From Streptoverticillium olivoreticuli subsp. olivoreticuli (GTDB taxonomy: Bacteria; Actinomycetota; Actinomycetes; Streptomycetales; Streptomycetaceae): a stretch of 64,000 bases of DNA. The stretch spans positions 5,378,001 through 5,442,000 of the forward strand of contig NZ_CP031455.1 of the NCBI RefSeq assembly GCF_003391135.1, written 5' to 3'. This document shows positions 49,628 to 57,999 of the stretch, piece after piece (position 1 is the first letter of the stretch; every line of letters starts with the position of its first letter). Position numbers and translations under genes: made by a program. Under the pieces are notes generated by a model. It was not told the DNA's origin and searched no databases. It worked only from the letters and a program-made list of their open reading frames with translations.

Positions 49628-50905
49628 ATGACCAGCACCACCGGGCAGCAGGCCACGACCCTGCTGCGTTTCGCGACGGCGGGTTCCGTGGACGACGGCA
49701 AGTCGACTCTGGTCGGCCGGCTGCTGCACGACTCCAAGTCCGTCCTGGCCGACCAGCTCGAGGCCGTCGAGGACGCCTCCCGCCGGCGCGGCCAGGAAAC
49801 ACCCGACCTCGCCCTCCTCACCGACGGGCTGCGGGCGGAGCGTGAGCAGGGCATCACGATCGACGTCGCGTACCGCTACTTCGCCACCCCCCGGCGCCGG
49901 TTCATCCTCGCCGACACCCCCGGCCACGTGCAGTACACCCGCAACATGGTCACCGGCGCCTCCACCGCCGAGCTCGCCGTGGTCCTGGTCGACGCCCGCA
50001 ACGGCGTCGTCGAGCAGACCCGCCGCCACGCCGCCGTCGCCGCCCTCCTGCGCGTCCCCCACGTGGTACTGGCCGTCAACAAGATGGACCTCGCCGACTA
50101 CGCCGAGCCCGTCTTCGCCGCCATCGCCGCCGAGTTCACCTCCTACGCCGCCTCCCTCGGCATCCCCGACGTCACCGCCATCCCCATCTCCGCACTCGCC
50201 GGCGACAACGTCGTCGAACCCTCCGCACACATGGACTGGTACGGCGGCCCCACCGTCCTCGAACACCTCGAGACCGTCCCCACCGGCCACGACCCCTCCA
50301 CCGACCCCGCACGCCTCCCCGTCCAGTACGTGATCCGCCCGCAGTCCGCCGAACACCCCGACTACCGCGGCTACGCCGGCCAGATCGCCTCCGGCGTGCT
50401 CCGCGTCGGCGAACCCGTGACCGTGCTGCCCTCGGGCCGCACCAGCACCATCGCCGGGATCGACGCCCTGGGCCGCGCCACCGACACCGCCTGGGCACCC
50501 CAGTCCGTGACCGTCACCCTCACCGACGACATCGACGTCTCCCGCGGCGACACCATCGCCCCCACCACCGGCGCCCCGGCAGTCACCCAGGACGTCCAGG
50601 CCACCGTCTGCCACGTCGCCGACCGCCCCCTGACCCCCGGCCAGCGCGTCCTGCTCAAGCACACCACCCGCACCGTCAAAGCGGTCGTCAAGGCCATCCC
50701 CTCCCGCCTGACCCTCGACGACCTCTCCCAGCACCCCGACCCCGGACAGCTCACCACCAACGACATCGGCCGCATCACCCTCCGCACCGCCGAACCCCTC
50801 GCCCTCGACACCTACACCGACTCCCGCCACACCGGCTCCTTCCTCCTCATCGACCCCGCCGACGGCACCACCCTCGCCGCCGGCATGGCGGGAACCGCGG
50901 GGTGA
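49628..50905 (+). CDS. cysN: Sulfate adenylyltransferase subunit 1 (GTPase)
   Basis: The 425-residue EF-Tu-like GTPase that drives APS formation by CysD. G1 is GSVDDGKST, G3 DTPGH, and G4 NKMD. The C-terminal beta-barrel domains are complete and there is no fused CysC, consistent with the separate cysC. From about 49900 the codon use becomes extremely C-rich (GCC, ACC, CCC), unlike cysD. Two hairpins follow. Confidence 0.95.
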   Translation: MTSTTGQQATTLLRFATAGSVDDGKSTLVGRLLHDSKSVLADQLEAVEDASRRRGQETPDLALLTDGLRAEREQGITIDVAYRYFATPRRRFILADTPGHVQYTRNMVTGASTAELAVVLVDARNGVVEQTRRHAAVAALLRVPHVVLAVNKMDLADYAEPVFAAIAAEFTSYAASLGIPDVTAIPISALAGDNVVEPSAHMDWYGGPTVLEHLETVPTGHDPSTDPARLPVQYVIRPQSAEHPDYRGYAGQIASGVLRVGEPVTVLPSGRTSTIAGIDALGRATDTAWAPQSVTVTLTDDIDVSRGDTIAPTTGAPAVTQDVQATVCHVADRPLTPGQRVLLKHTTRTVKAVVKAIPSRLTLDDLSQHPDPGQLTTNDIGRITLRTAEPLALDTYTDSRHTGSFLLIDPADGTTLAAGMAGTAG

Positions 50906-50908
50906 CCC

Positions 50909-50933
50909 GTGGGCCCGGCACGGCCGGGCCCAC
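50909..50933 (+). terminator. Hairpin directly after cysN
   Basis: GTGGGCCCGG (50909-50918) pairs perfectly with 50924-50933, loop CACGG, three bases after the cysN stop. Confidence 0.65.
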
Positions 50934-50995
50934 AACGGCCTTCGCGAGTATGAACAGTTCGTTTCGGATCCCCGGCGGTCCGGCCGCGGCGGACA

Positions 50996-51030
50996 ACGGC
51001 CCCGGCGTCCCATGTGGACGCCGGGGCCGT
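50996..51030 (+). terminator. Perfect 15-bp hairpin, second terminator after cysN
   Basis: ACGGCCCCGGCGTCC (50996-51010) pairs perfectly with 51016-51030 around CATGT. With the first hairpin it isolates the sulfation operon from the regulator gene. The rest of the 510-bp gap 50906-51415 is less GC-rich around 51100-51330 and probably contains the regulator's promoter; no gene is seen. Confidence 0.8.
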
Positions 51031-51415
51031 CGCGGTGCGGCAACTCATGGGAAACCGCCGCCATCCCGGAGATCCGTGTGAAGGCCATCCAACTGGCGGA
51101 ATCCTTGGCAAAACAGCGCAGCCGGATAATTGCCTGAATGGCCCGATGTATATACCCGTTTTCCGCTCCCGGCGGGCCTTTCGGTGAGCTTGGTCACGCC
51201 CTCCACGGACTCCGGACGTCTGGCTCCATGAAGTAGATTGACGAGCGGTGCTGCGGGGGACACCGCGTTTCTGGGTGCTTTGCGGCCTTGTGATAAAAGG
51301 CAGAACGAGTGGTCGGCCGCGTGGTGAGCCAATTCTGTTGCACTTGTTGGCGTACCGCCCTGCGGATGGTCACCGCTTTGCCATGGGATTACGTAACCTG
51401 GGGGTGCGGGGCGCG

Positions 51416-52099
51416 GTGGCGATCAAAGTGGTCATCTGTGATGAGACGCCGATCATTCGAAATGGGCTGAAGACCTTCCTGGAGGCCGCCCAGGACATCG
51501 AGGTCGTCGATGTCTCGGACAGCGCGATGAGTGCCCTGATGCTCATCCGCACGCACCGGCCCGACGTGGTCGTCACCGGCATCAAGTTCCAGGGGATGTC
51601 CGGGATCGAGCTGATCCGCCGGCTCGCCCGGTTCGACGACGGCGACGTGCCGGCCCCCCGCTCCGTGGTGTTCAGCATGGACTGCGCCGACGACGTGATC
51701 ACCGAGGTGCTGCACGCCGGGGCCAACGGGGTGCTGATCGGCGACGCCAAGCGCGAGGAGGTCGCCAGCGCCGTGCGGACCGTGGCGCGCGGCGGCACCG
51801 CCCTGGCCTCCGAGGTGGCGGGCCGCCTCGTCGAGTGGTTCCGCGGCCGCGAACTGCGGCCGGCCGCCGAACTGCGGCCCTCGGTCGGCTCGCTCACCTC
51901 GCGCGAGCGCCAGGTGCTCACGCTGATCGGCCGGGGGATGTCGATCGACGAGGTGGCGACGGAGCTGTGCATCGGGGTCAGCACGATCCGCACCCACCTG
52001 CACCGGCTGCGCAACAAGCTCGACCTGAAGGACCGGGCCCAGCTCGTCTCCTTCGCCTACCGGGCCGGTCTGATGCAGAGCCCGGCCGAGGCGTGTTGA
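51416..52099 (+). CDS. NarL/LuxR-type response regulator with atypical receiver
   Basis: A 227-residue regulator with an N-terminal receiver-like domain and a C-terminal LuxR HTH (LTSRERQVLTLIGRGMSID, then GVSTIRTHLHRLRNKL). In the receiver the phosphoacceptor position is Gly55 (PDVVVTG where families read PDVVLMD), and the usual Lys is Gly (VLIGDA), so it cannot be phosphorylated in the standard way. I chose GTG 51416. ATG 51383 is in frame and would add 11 residues including a TTA Leu codon; neither start has a good ribosome site. It is a probable pathway regulator, as no sensor kinase is adjacent. Confidence 0.83.
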   Translation: MAIKVVICDETPIIRNGLKTFLEAAQDIEVVDVSDSAMSALMLIRTHRPDVVVTGIKFQGMSGIELIRRLARFDDGDVPAPRSVVFSMDCADDVITEVLHAGANGVLIGDAKREEVASAVRTVARGGTALASEVAGRLVEWFRGRELRPAAELRPSVGSLTSRERQVLTLIGRGMSIDEVATELCIGVSTIRTHLHRLRNKLDLKDRAQLVSFAYRAGLMQSPAEAC

Positions 52100-52252
52100 G
52101 ACGATCTGGACGGCCGTCAGCCGGGCGTTGACGTGAGGGAGCCCGGGTCGACGGGTGGTCGCCCGGCAGGTCAACCGCGGAGTGGATGCGGCATTACGGC
52201 GGCCCTGCCTACGCTCTGGCGATATCACTGCGGATAAACCAGAGGGTCGACC

Positions 52253-52450
52253 ATGGCTGAGGCTGCCGAAGCGGCGCTGGATTCTTGGACAATTGTCGTC
52301 AACCACGAGGACCAGCATTCGATCTGGCCCGCCGGACGCGAACTTCCGCCGGGCTGGAACGAAATAGGTTTCACCGGTGACCGGCAGGCGTGTCTGGACC
52401 GGATATCCACCGTGTGGAAGGACCTGCGGCCGCTGAGCCTGCGTAGCTGA
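52253..52450 (+). CDS. MbtH-like NRPS accessory protein
   Basis: A 65-residue protein with the family signature NHEDQHSIWP...LPPGWNEIGF and a late WKDLRP. MbtH proteins bind adenylation domains and help them fold and work. AGAGGG precedes ATG 52253. It lies just before the A-PCP gene, its likely partner. The gap upstream (153 bp) may carry the operon promoter. Confidence 0.95.
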   Translation: MAEAAEAALDSWTIVVNHEDQHSIWPAGRELPPGWNEIGFTGDRQACLDRISTVWKDLRPLSLRS

Positions 52451-52487
52451 TCCGACCGACCGTGGAAAATGCGCAAAGGGTTCGAGA

Positions 52488-54284
52488 ATGACAACGACCG
52501 TTGAATCGGTGCACCCGGCCGAATCCGTGCACGCGGCCTTCGAGCGGTGCGCGGCGGCCACCCCGGACGCGGTGGCGATCTCCTCGGGGGACACCCGGGT
52601 CGGCTACGCGGAGCTCGACGCGCGGGCCAACCGGCTCGCCCACCACCTGCGCGCCCTGGGCGTCGGCGTGGAGAGCCCGGTCGGCATCTGCGCGGAGCGG
52701 TCCGTGGAGACCGTGGTCGCCCTTCTCGCGATCCTCAAGGCGGGCGGCCACTACGTCGCGCTCGACCCGCGCCAGCCGCGCGAGCGCCACGCGACCCTGG
52801 TGAAGGAGGCGGGCCCGGACCTGATCCTCACTCAGGAACGCCTCCTTCCGCAGGTGTCCGGGCTCGCCCGGACCGTGGTCCTCGACGACCCCGAGCTCGA
52901 CCGCACCGTGCTCTCCGGGCTCCCCGCCACCGCCCTCGGCACAGAGGTGCGCCCCGGCCACGCCGCCTACGTCGCGTACACCTCCGGCTCGACCGGCGCG
53001 CCCAAGGGCGCGTGCGTCCCGCACCGCGCCGTGCTCCGCCTCGTCCAGCGCAACAACTTCCTGACGGCCGGGCCCGACGACGCCTTCCTGATGTTCGCGC
53101 CGCTCGCCTTCGACGCGTCGACGCTGGAGATCTGGGCGCCCCTGCTCAGCGGTGCCCGGCTCGCGATCCTCCCGCCCGGGGAGCCCTCCCTCGACGAGCT
53201 CGCCGACGCGGTCGTCCAGGAGGGCGTCACCGTGCTGTGGCTGACCGCCGGGCTCTTCCACCAGATGGCCGAGGGGCCCGTCGCCCGGCTGACCACGGTC
53301 CGGCAGCTGCTGGCGGGCGGGGACGTCCTCTCGCCCCACCACATCAACGCGACGTTCGCCGCGCTGCCCGGCGTCCGGGTCGTCAACGGCTACGGACCCA
53401 CCGAGAACACCACGTTCACCTGCTGCCACATCATGGAAGAGCCGGTCGGCGACGGGCCCGTGCCCATCGGTCTGCCCGTCACCGGCACCACCGTCCATGT
53501 GCTCGACGAGCGGCTGCGGGAGGTCCCCGACGGCGCCACCGGTGAGCTCTACGCCGGTGGGGCCGGGGTGGCCCGGGGCTATGTGGGGCGCCCCGACCTG
53601 ACCGCCGACCGCTTCCTGCCCGACCCGTACGCCGCCGGGCCCGGCGCGCGGATGTACCGCACCGGCGACCTCGTCCGCCGCCGCGCCGACGGCGTGGTGG
53701 AGTTCCTCGGCCGGATCGACAACCAGGTGAAGGTGCGAGGCTTCCGCATCGAACCCGGCGAGATCGAGGCGGCGTTGGTGGGCCGGCCGGGCGTCAAGGA
53801 CGCCTGCGTCGTGGTCCACACCCACCCGGAGTCCGGCAAGCGCCTGGTCGCCTTCTTCGTCGCCGACGACAGCGTCCTGCCCGCCGGGCTGCGCGAGGCC
53901 GTCGCCGCCGCCCTGCCGCCCTACATGGTCCCCTCGCTCCTCGCCCGCGTCGACGCCCTGCCGCTGACCCGCAACGGCAAGGTCGACCGGGCCGCCCTGG
54001 AGGCGCGCGAGATCCGCGAGCGGCCGGAGACCAACGCCGACTTCCGGGCGCCGGGCACCGCGCTGGAGCGCGAACTCGCCGCGCTCTGGGCCGGGCTGAT
54101 GGGCCTGGACGAGGTCGGCGTCGACGACGACTTCTTCGAGCTGGGCGGCCACTCGCTGATGGTCACCCGGATCGTCGCCCACGTCGCGGAGCGGCACGGC
54201 GTGGAGCTCCGCCCCCGCGACCTCTACCTGAGCTCGACCGTGGCCGAACTCGCCGAGGCCATCGAGGGGTCGGCGGCGGGCTGA
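52488..54284 (+). CDS. NRPS adenylation-PCP didomain, valine-like specificity
   Basis: 598 residues: A domain about 15-505 (YTSGSTGAPKG, NGYGPTE, YRTGDL, NGKVDR), then a PCP with phosphopantetheine Ser556 in LGGHSL. There is no C or TE domain. My hand-read ten-residue code is D-A-L-W-L-G-G-T-F-K, very close to the classic valine code D-A-F-W-I-G-G-T-F-K, so valine or a similar branched amino acid is likely. It may load the amino acid for tailoring or hand-off to the C-A-PCP enzyme downstream. Confidence 0.92.
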   Translation: MTTTVESVHPAESVHAAFERCAAATPDAVAISSGDTRVGYAELDARANRLAHHLRALGVGVESPVGICAERSVETVVALLAILKAGGHYVALDPRQPRERHATLVKEAGPDLILTQERLLPQVSGLARTVVLDDPELDRTVLSGLPATALGTEVRPGHAAYVAYTSGSTGAPKGACVPHRAVLRLVQRNNFLTAGPDDAFLMFAPLAFDASTLEIWAPLLSGARLAILPPGEPSLDELADAVVQEGVTVLWLTAGLFHQMAEGPVARLTTVRQLLAGGDVLSPHHINATFAALPGVRVVNGYGPTENTTFTCCHIMEEPVGDGPVPIGLPVTGTTVHVLDERLREVPDGATGELYAGGAGVARGYVGRPDLTADRFLPDPYAAGPGARMYRTGDLVRRRADGVVEFLGRIDNQVKVRGFRIEPGEIEAALVGRPGVKDACVVVHTHPESGKRLVAFFVADDSVLPAGLREAVAAALPPYMVPSLLARVDALPLTRNGKVDRAALEAREIRERPETNADFRAPGTALERELAALWAGLMGLDEVGVDDDFFELGGHSLMVTRIVAHVAERHGVELRPRDLYLSSTVAELAEAIEGSAAG

Positions 54285-54361
54285 CCCCGGCCGTACCGCC
54301 CGCCGCCGACCACCGCGACCCGCCGCCGGTGCCCGTTCCGCCGTCCGACATGAGGTGAAGG

Positions 54362-55138
54362 ATGACTTCCGACCGACGTCCCTCGAAATGGCTGCTGCGC
54401 CGCCCGAAGGACGACAGTCCCGTGCGCGTCTTCTGCTTCCCCTACGCGGGTGTCGGCGCGTCGATGTACGCCAAGTGGCCGCGGACCATCGGGCCGGCCG
54501 AGGTGTGCCTCGTCCAGCTGCCGGGCCGGGAGAACCGGCTGCGGGAGCCGCACTTCGGCACGTACGAGGAGCTGACCGAAGGGCTGCTGGAGGGCCTCGA
54601 ACCCCACCTGGACCGCCCGTTCGCCTTCTTCGGGCACTGCAGCGGTGCCCTGCCCGCCTTCGCAGCGGCGGCCGAACTGGCCCGCCGGGGGCAGCGGGTC
54701 CCGGACCGGCTCTTCCTCTCCTCGCAGGTGGCCCCGCACGAGGGCCCGTACGGCCGGCTGCTCGGCCTCCGGCACGACGAGCTCGCCGACGAGCTCATCG
54801 CGCTGACCCGGGCCATGGGCGGCGAACCCCACCCGGACCTCGTCGACCTCGGCGTGGACGTCCTCTCCGCCGACATCGAGGCCAACCGGCGCTACCGGCT
54901 GGACGCGCCGCTGCGGCTGCCCACCACCCTCACCACCATCGGCTGGCGCGAGGACACCGTCATCCCCGCGGAGATGACGGCCGGCTGGCGGGAGTACGCC
55001 CCCGACGGCGACACCCGCGAAGTCCTCCTGGACGGCGGCCACTACGCCTTCCTGGACGCACCGGAGGCGCTCGTCGCCGAGCTGGCCGCCGACCTGGCCG
55101 CCCTCGCCCCCTCGAAGACGGAGGCCGACCGGACATGA
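54362..55138 (+). CDS. Type II thioesterase with Cys nucleophile
   Basis: A 258-residue alpha/beta hydrolase of the GrsT/TEII family (CFPYAGVGASMY, LPGRENRL). The nucleophile elbow reads GHCSG, so residue 93 is Cys where nearly all relatives have Ser; D198 and H227 complete the triad. TEIIs clear misloaded acyl groups from carrier domains; a Cys variant could favour transfer or a different release. RBS GAGGTGAAGG precedes the ATG. Its stop overlaps the M20 gene (ATGA). Confidence 0.9.
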   Translation: MTSDRRPSKWLLRRPKDDSPVRVFCFPYAGVGASMYAKWPRTIGPAEVCLVQLPGRENRLREPHFGTYEELTEGLLEGLEPHLDRPFAFFGHCSGALPAFAAAAELARRGQRVPDRLFLSSQVAPHEGPYGRLLGLRHDELADELIALTRAMGGEPHPDLVDLGVDVLSADIEANRRYRLDAPLRLPTTLTTIGWREDTVIPAEMTAGWREYAPDGDTREVLLDGGHYAFLDAPEALVAELAADLAALAPSKTEADRT

Positions 55139-56463
55139 GCACCCTGGAGAACCCCGGCGCCGTCGCGCTCACCCAGCGGCTGATCCGCTTCGACACCACC
55201 AACCCGCCCGGCGACGAGGCCGCCTGCGTGCGGTACGTGGCGGAACTGCTCCGTGCCGCCGGGCTGGAGACGCGCCTGCTCGGCCGCGAACCCGCACGGC
55301 CCAACCTGATCGCCCGGCTGCCCGGCCGCGGCGAGGCGCCCCCGCTGCTGCTGCACGCCCACGTCGACGTGGTACCCACCGAGAACCAGCGCTGGAGCCG
55401 CCCGCCGTTCGGCGGCGAGCTCGTGGACGGCGAGGTGTGGGGGCGCGGCGCGGTCGACATGAAGGGCCAGCTGGCCATGATGCTCGACGCCGTGCTGCGG
55501 CTGCGGGCCACGGGCACCCCGCCCGCCGGTGACGTCCTCCTCGCCGTCGTCTGCGACGAGGAGGCGGGCAGCGCGGCGGGCGCGAAGTTCCTCGTGAACG
55601 AGCACCCCGAGGTGTTCGCCGGGGTCCGTTACGCGATCGGCGAGGACGGCGGCGCGAGCCTGGGCCTCGGCGGTCACGTGCGCTTCCACCCGATCGTGGT
55701 CGCCGAGAAGCGGGCCGTGTGGGTGCGTGCCGTGCTGCGCGGCATCGCCGGGCACGCCTCCCGGGTCACCGGCAGCGCGGGCGCCGCGTACAAGCTGACC
55801 CGGCTGCTCGGCGCCATCGACGGCGGCGGGCTCGGCACCGTGCTGACCCCGGCCGTCGACACCATGCTCGCCGAGCTGGCCCGCGTCCTGCCGGAGCGCG
55901 AGGGCCGCCGGATCGCGGCCTTCCGCGCCGACCCGGCCGACACCTCCGCCCTCGACGGCTTCGACGAGCGCGACATCCGCTACCTGAGCTCGATCGTGCA
56001 GCACACCGTCAACGCCACGGTGATCCACGGCGGCACCAAGACCAATGTGCTGCCGAGCGAGATCTCCGTGGAGCTCGACGGGCGGGTGCTGCCCGGCGAC
56101 TTCGGCACCCCCGGCTTCCTCGCCGAACTGCGCGCGAAGTCCGGTGTCGACATGGACCTGGAGGTCCTCGTCGAGGGCGAGCAGATGCCGCAGCCGAAGC
56201 TCGGGGCGTTCTACGAGCGGCTCGCCGGGGTGCTGCGCGAGCAGGACCCGGGCGGCGTGCCGATCCCCATGGTGACCACCGCGTCCACCGACGCGCGGCT
56301 CTTCCCGCAGCTGGGCATCGAGACCTACGGCTGGCTGCCGCTGCGCCAGTCCACCGGCACGTCGTACCGCGACATGCTGCACGTCGCGGACGAGCGCATC
56401 GCCGTCGAGGACCTGGAGTTCGGCGCCCACTGCTTCCACGAACTGCTGCGCGACCATGAGTGA
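55135..56463 (+). CDS. M20 family metallopeptidase/deacylase
   Basis: A 442-residue M20 dipeptidase/ArgE-like enzyme. HAHVDVVP, GRGAVDMKG and VCDEEAGS are the metal-site motifs, with the lid domain in the middle. It is clearly distinct from the LysK-like copy at 42.8 kb, so this cluster has two M20 hydrolases; this one may remove a protecting acyl or peptide group late in the pathway. It overlaps TEII by four bases and the GNAT by eight. Confidence 0.88.
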   Translation: MSTLENPGAVALTQRLIRFDTTNPPGDEAACVRYVAELLRAAGLETRLLGREPARPNLIARLPGRGEAPPLLLHAHVDVVPTENQRWSRPPFGGELVDGEVWGRGAVDMKGQLAMMLDAVLRLRATGTPPAGDVLLAVVCDEEAGSAAGAKFLVNEHPEVFAGVRYAIGEDGGASLGLGGHVRFHPIVVAEKRAVWVRAVLRGIAGHASRVTGSAGAAYKLTRLLGAIDGGGLGTVLTPAVDTMLAELARVLPEREGRRIAAFRADPADTSALDGFDERDIRYLSSIVQHTVNATVIHGGTKTNVLPSEISVELDGRVLPGDFGTPGFLAELRAKSGVDMDLEVLVEGEQMPQPKLGAFYERLAGVLREQDPGGVPIPMVTTASTDARLFPQLGIETYGWLPLRQSTGTSYRDMLHVADERIAVEDLEFGAHCFHELLRDHE

Positions 56464-57409
56464 GGCGACCACCGCCGTCGACGTGGCGCCGCTGCCTCCC
56501 GGCCGCGCGGCGGCCGCCCGCTGGGCGGGCCCGGTCGCGGGGCTGACGCGGGCCGCGTACGCGCTGTCCGACCCCTACCCCGGCCTGCCCGTCCCCGACG
56601 GCGCGCGGGAGACGGAACCCGCCGTCCTGCGCGACATCGAGCGCGGCACCCGGGTGTGGCTGGCCACCGGACCGGACGGCAGGCTCGCCGGCGCCCTGCG
56701 GGTCACCGACCACGGGGCGGCGGGCTGGGAGGTCCACCGCGTCTCCGTGGCCCCCGTCCGGCAGGGCCAGGGCATCGCCCGCGCCATGCTGACGGCCGTC
56801 GAGGAGGCGGCCCTGGCGCAGGGCGTGCCGCGGCTGTGGCTCGACGCGGTCGTGGAGCGCTGTCTGCCGGGCGTCTACGGCCGGCTGGGCTTCCGGGCCG
56901 TACGCCACTGGTCCGCCGCCGACAAGCCGCTGTCCGAGACCACGCTGGAACGCGTCCCCGGCGCACCGCCGCACACCGGCGCGCTGCCCCTGGTGGACGA
57001 CCCGCTGGGGCCGTCCGACCCGGCGATCGTCTGGCTGCCCGCGGACGGGCGGCTGCTGGCCGCCGTCGAGACGGCCGGGCGCCCGTCGGAGCTGCTGGAC
57101 CGGGCCTGCGACCGCGCCGGGGTCCCGGGCGCGGCCGGGCTGGACGTCTGGCCCGGCGCGGGCGAGGACGGCCGGGCCCGGCTGACCGCGCTGCTCACCG
57201 GGCTCGCGGGCGTCCATGGCCGCTCCGGGACGCCGGGGCACGAGATCTTCGCCTTCCCCGGCGGCCGGGAGAGCGTGCCCGCCCACCTCATGCCACGCAC
57301 CCTCCACCCCGGGCTGCGGGCCGTCCTGCGCCTCGCCCCGGGCCGGACGCACCGGCCGGTGCCGGCCGCACCCTCCGTTCACGGAACCGTTGGAGCAAGT
57401 CCGAGTTGA
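56456..57409 (+). CDS. GNAT N-acetyltransferase
   Basis: A 317-residue protein. Residues about 20-165 form a GNAT fold with the acetyl-CoA loop VSVAPVRQGQGIARAML. The C-terminal half (about 175-300) resembles a second, degenerate GNAT-like unit. It could mask a reactive amino group of the AmCP-derived intermediate, with the adjacent M20 enzyme removing the acetyl later. This is inference from order only. Its stop overlaps the next gene (TTGA). Confidence 0.75.
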   Translation: MSEATTAVDVAPLPPGRAAAARWAGPVAGLTRAAYALSDPYPGLPVPDGARETEPAVLRDIERGTRVWLATGPDGRLAGALRVTDHGAAGWEVHRVSVAPVRQGQGIARAMLTAVEEAALAQGVPRLWLDAVVERCLPGVYGRLGFRAVRHWSAADKPLSETTLERVPGAPPHTGALPLVDDPLGPSDPAIVWLPADGRLLAAVETAGRPSELLDRACDRAGVPGAAGLDVWPGAGEDGRARLTALLTGLAGVHGRSGTPGHEIFAFPGGRESVPAHLMPRTLHPGLRAVLRLAPGRTHRPVPAAPSVHGTVGASPS

Positions 57410-57999
57410 GAACACAGACCGCACACACGACGCCCACGCGCCTGGACCTGACGGCGTTCGCCAACAACACCGGCATCACCACCGAGGACCGGCTGTCCGA
57501 CGGCGCGTTCAACATCTGGGGCAACACCTTCCCGGCCGAGGAGCTGCCCGCGGGCGGCGAGATCACCGTCGACGGCATCCCCTTCCGCTTCCCGGCCCCG
57601 GCCGCGGGCGCGCCGGACAACGTCCGCTGCGCCGGTCAGCTCCTGGAGCTGCCCGCCGGGCGCTACGACTGGATCCACGTCCTGGCCGCCGCCGAGCGGC
57701 GCACCGAGGACTTCGTCCAACTGCACTACACGGACGGGTCCGTGGACCCGGAGTGGCTGCGGATCTCCGACTTCTGGCCGCAGACCGGGGCCCGCTTCGG
57801 GGAGAGCGCCGCCTTCTCCTGCACGCGGCTGCACTACCCCCGGCACGTCCAGCGCTCCATGGGGCCGACCATCTGGCGGCAGCGCGTACCCGTGACCCGG
57901 CAGCGGGAGCTGACGGCGCTCACGCTGCCCGACAACCCCGCGATCCATGTGTTCGCGATGACCCTCGCGCCCACGACACCGCCGGAGGCAGCGGAGTGA
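57406..57999 (+). CDS. Unassigned protein, first of a coupled pair (candidate aziridine-forming subunit)
   Basis: A 197-residue protein whose best start is TTG 57406, overlapping the GNAT stop, with GGAG ten bases before. No signal peptide, membrane segment or known domain. Aromatic and beta-rich segments (GAFNIWGNTFPAEEL, GRYDWIHVLAAAE, HYTDGSVDPEWLRISDFW) suggest a beta-sandwich, carbohydrate-binding-like fold. It is coupled (GTGA) to the next gene. In vazabitide and azinomycin a two-subunit enzyme of novel fold (Vzb10/11, AziU3/U2) closes the aziridine by sulfate elimination; this pair is a positional candidate, with homology unverified. Confidence 0.6.
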   Translation: MRTQTAHTTPTRLDLTAFANNTGITTEDRLSDGAFNIWGNTFPAEELPAGGEITVDGIPFRFPAPAAGAPDNVRCAGQLLELPAGRYDWIHVLAAAERRTEDFVQLHYTDGSVDPEWLRISDFWPQTGARFGESAAFSCTRLHYPRHVQRSMGPTIWRQRVPVTRQRELTALTLPDNPAIHVFAMTLAPTTPPEAAE

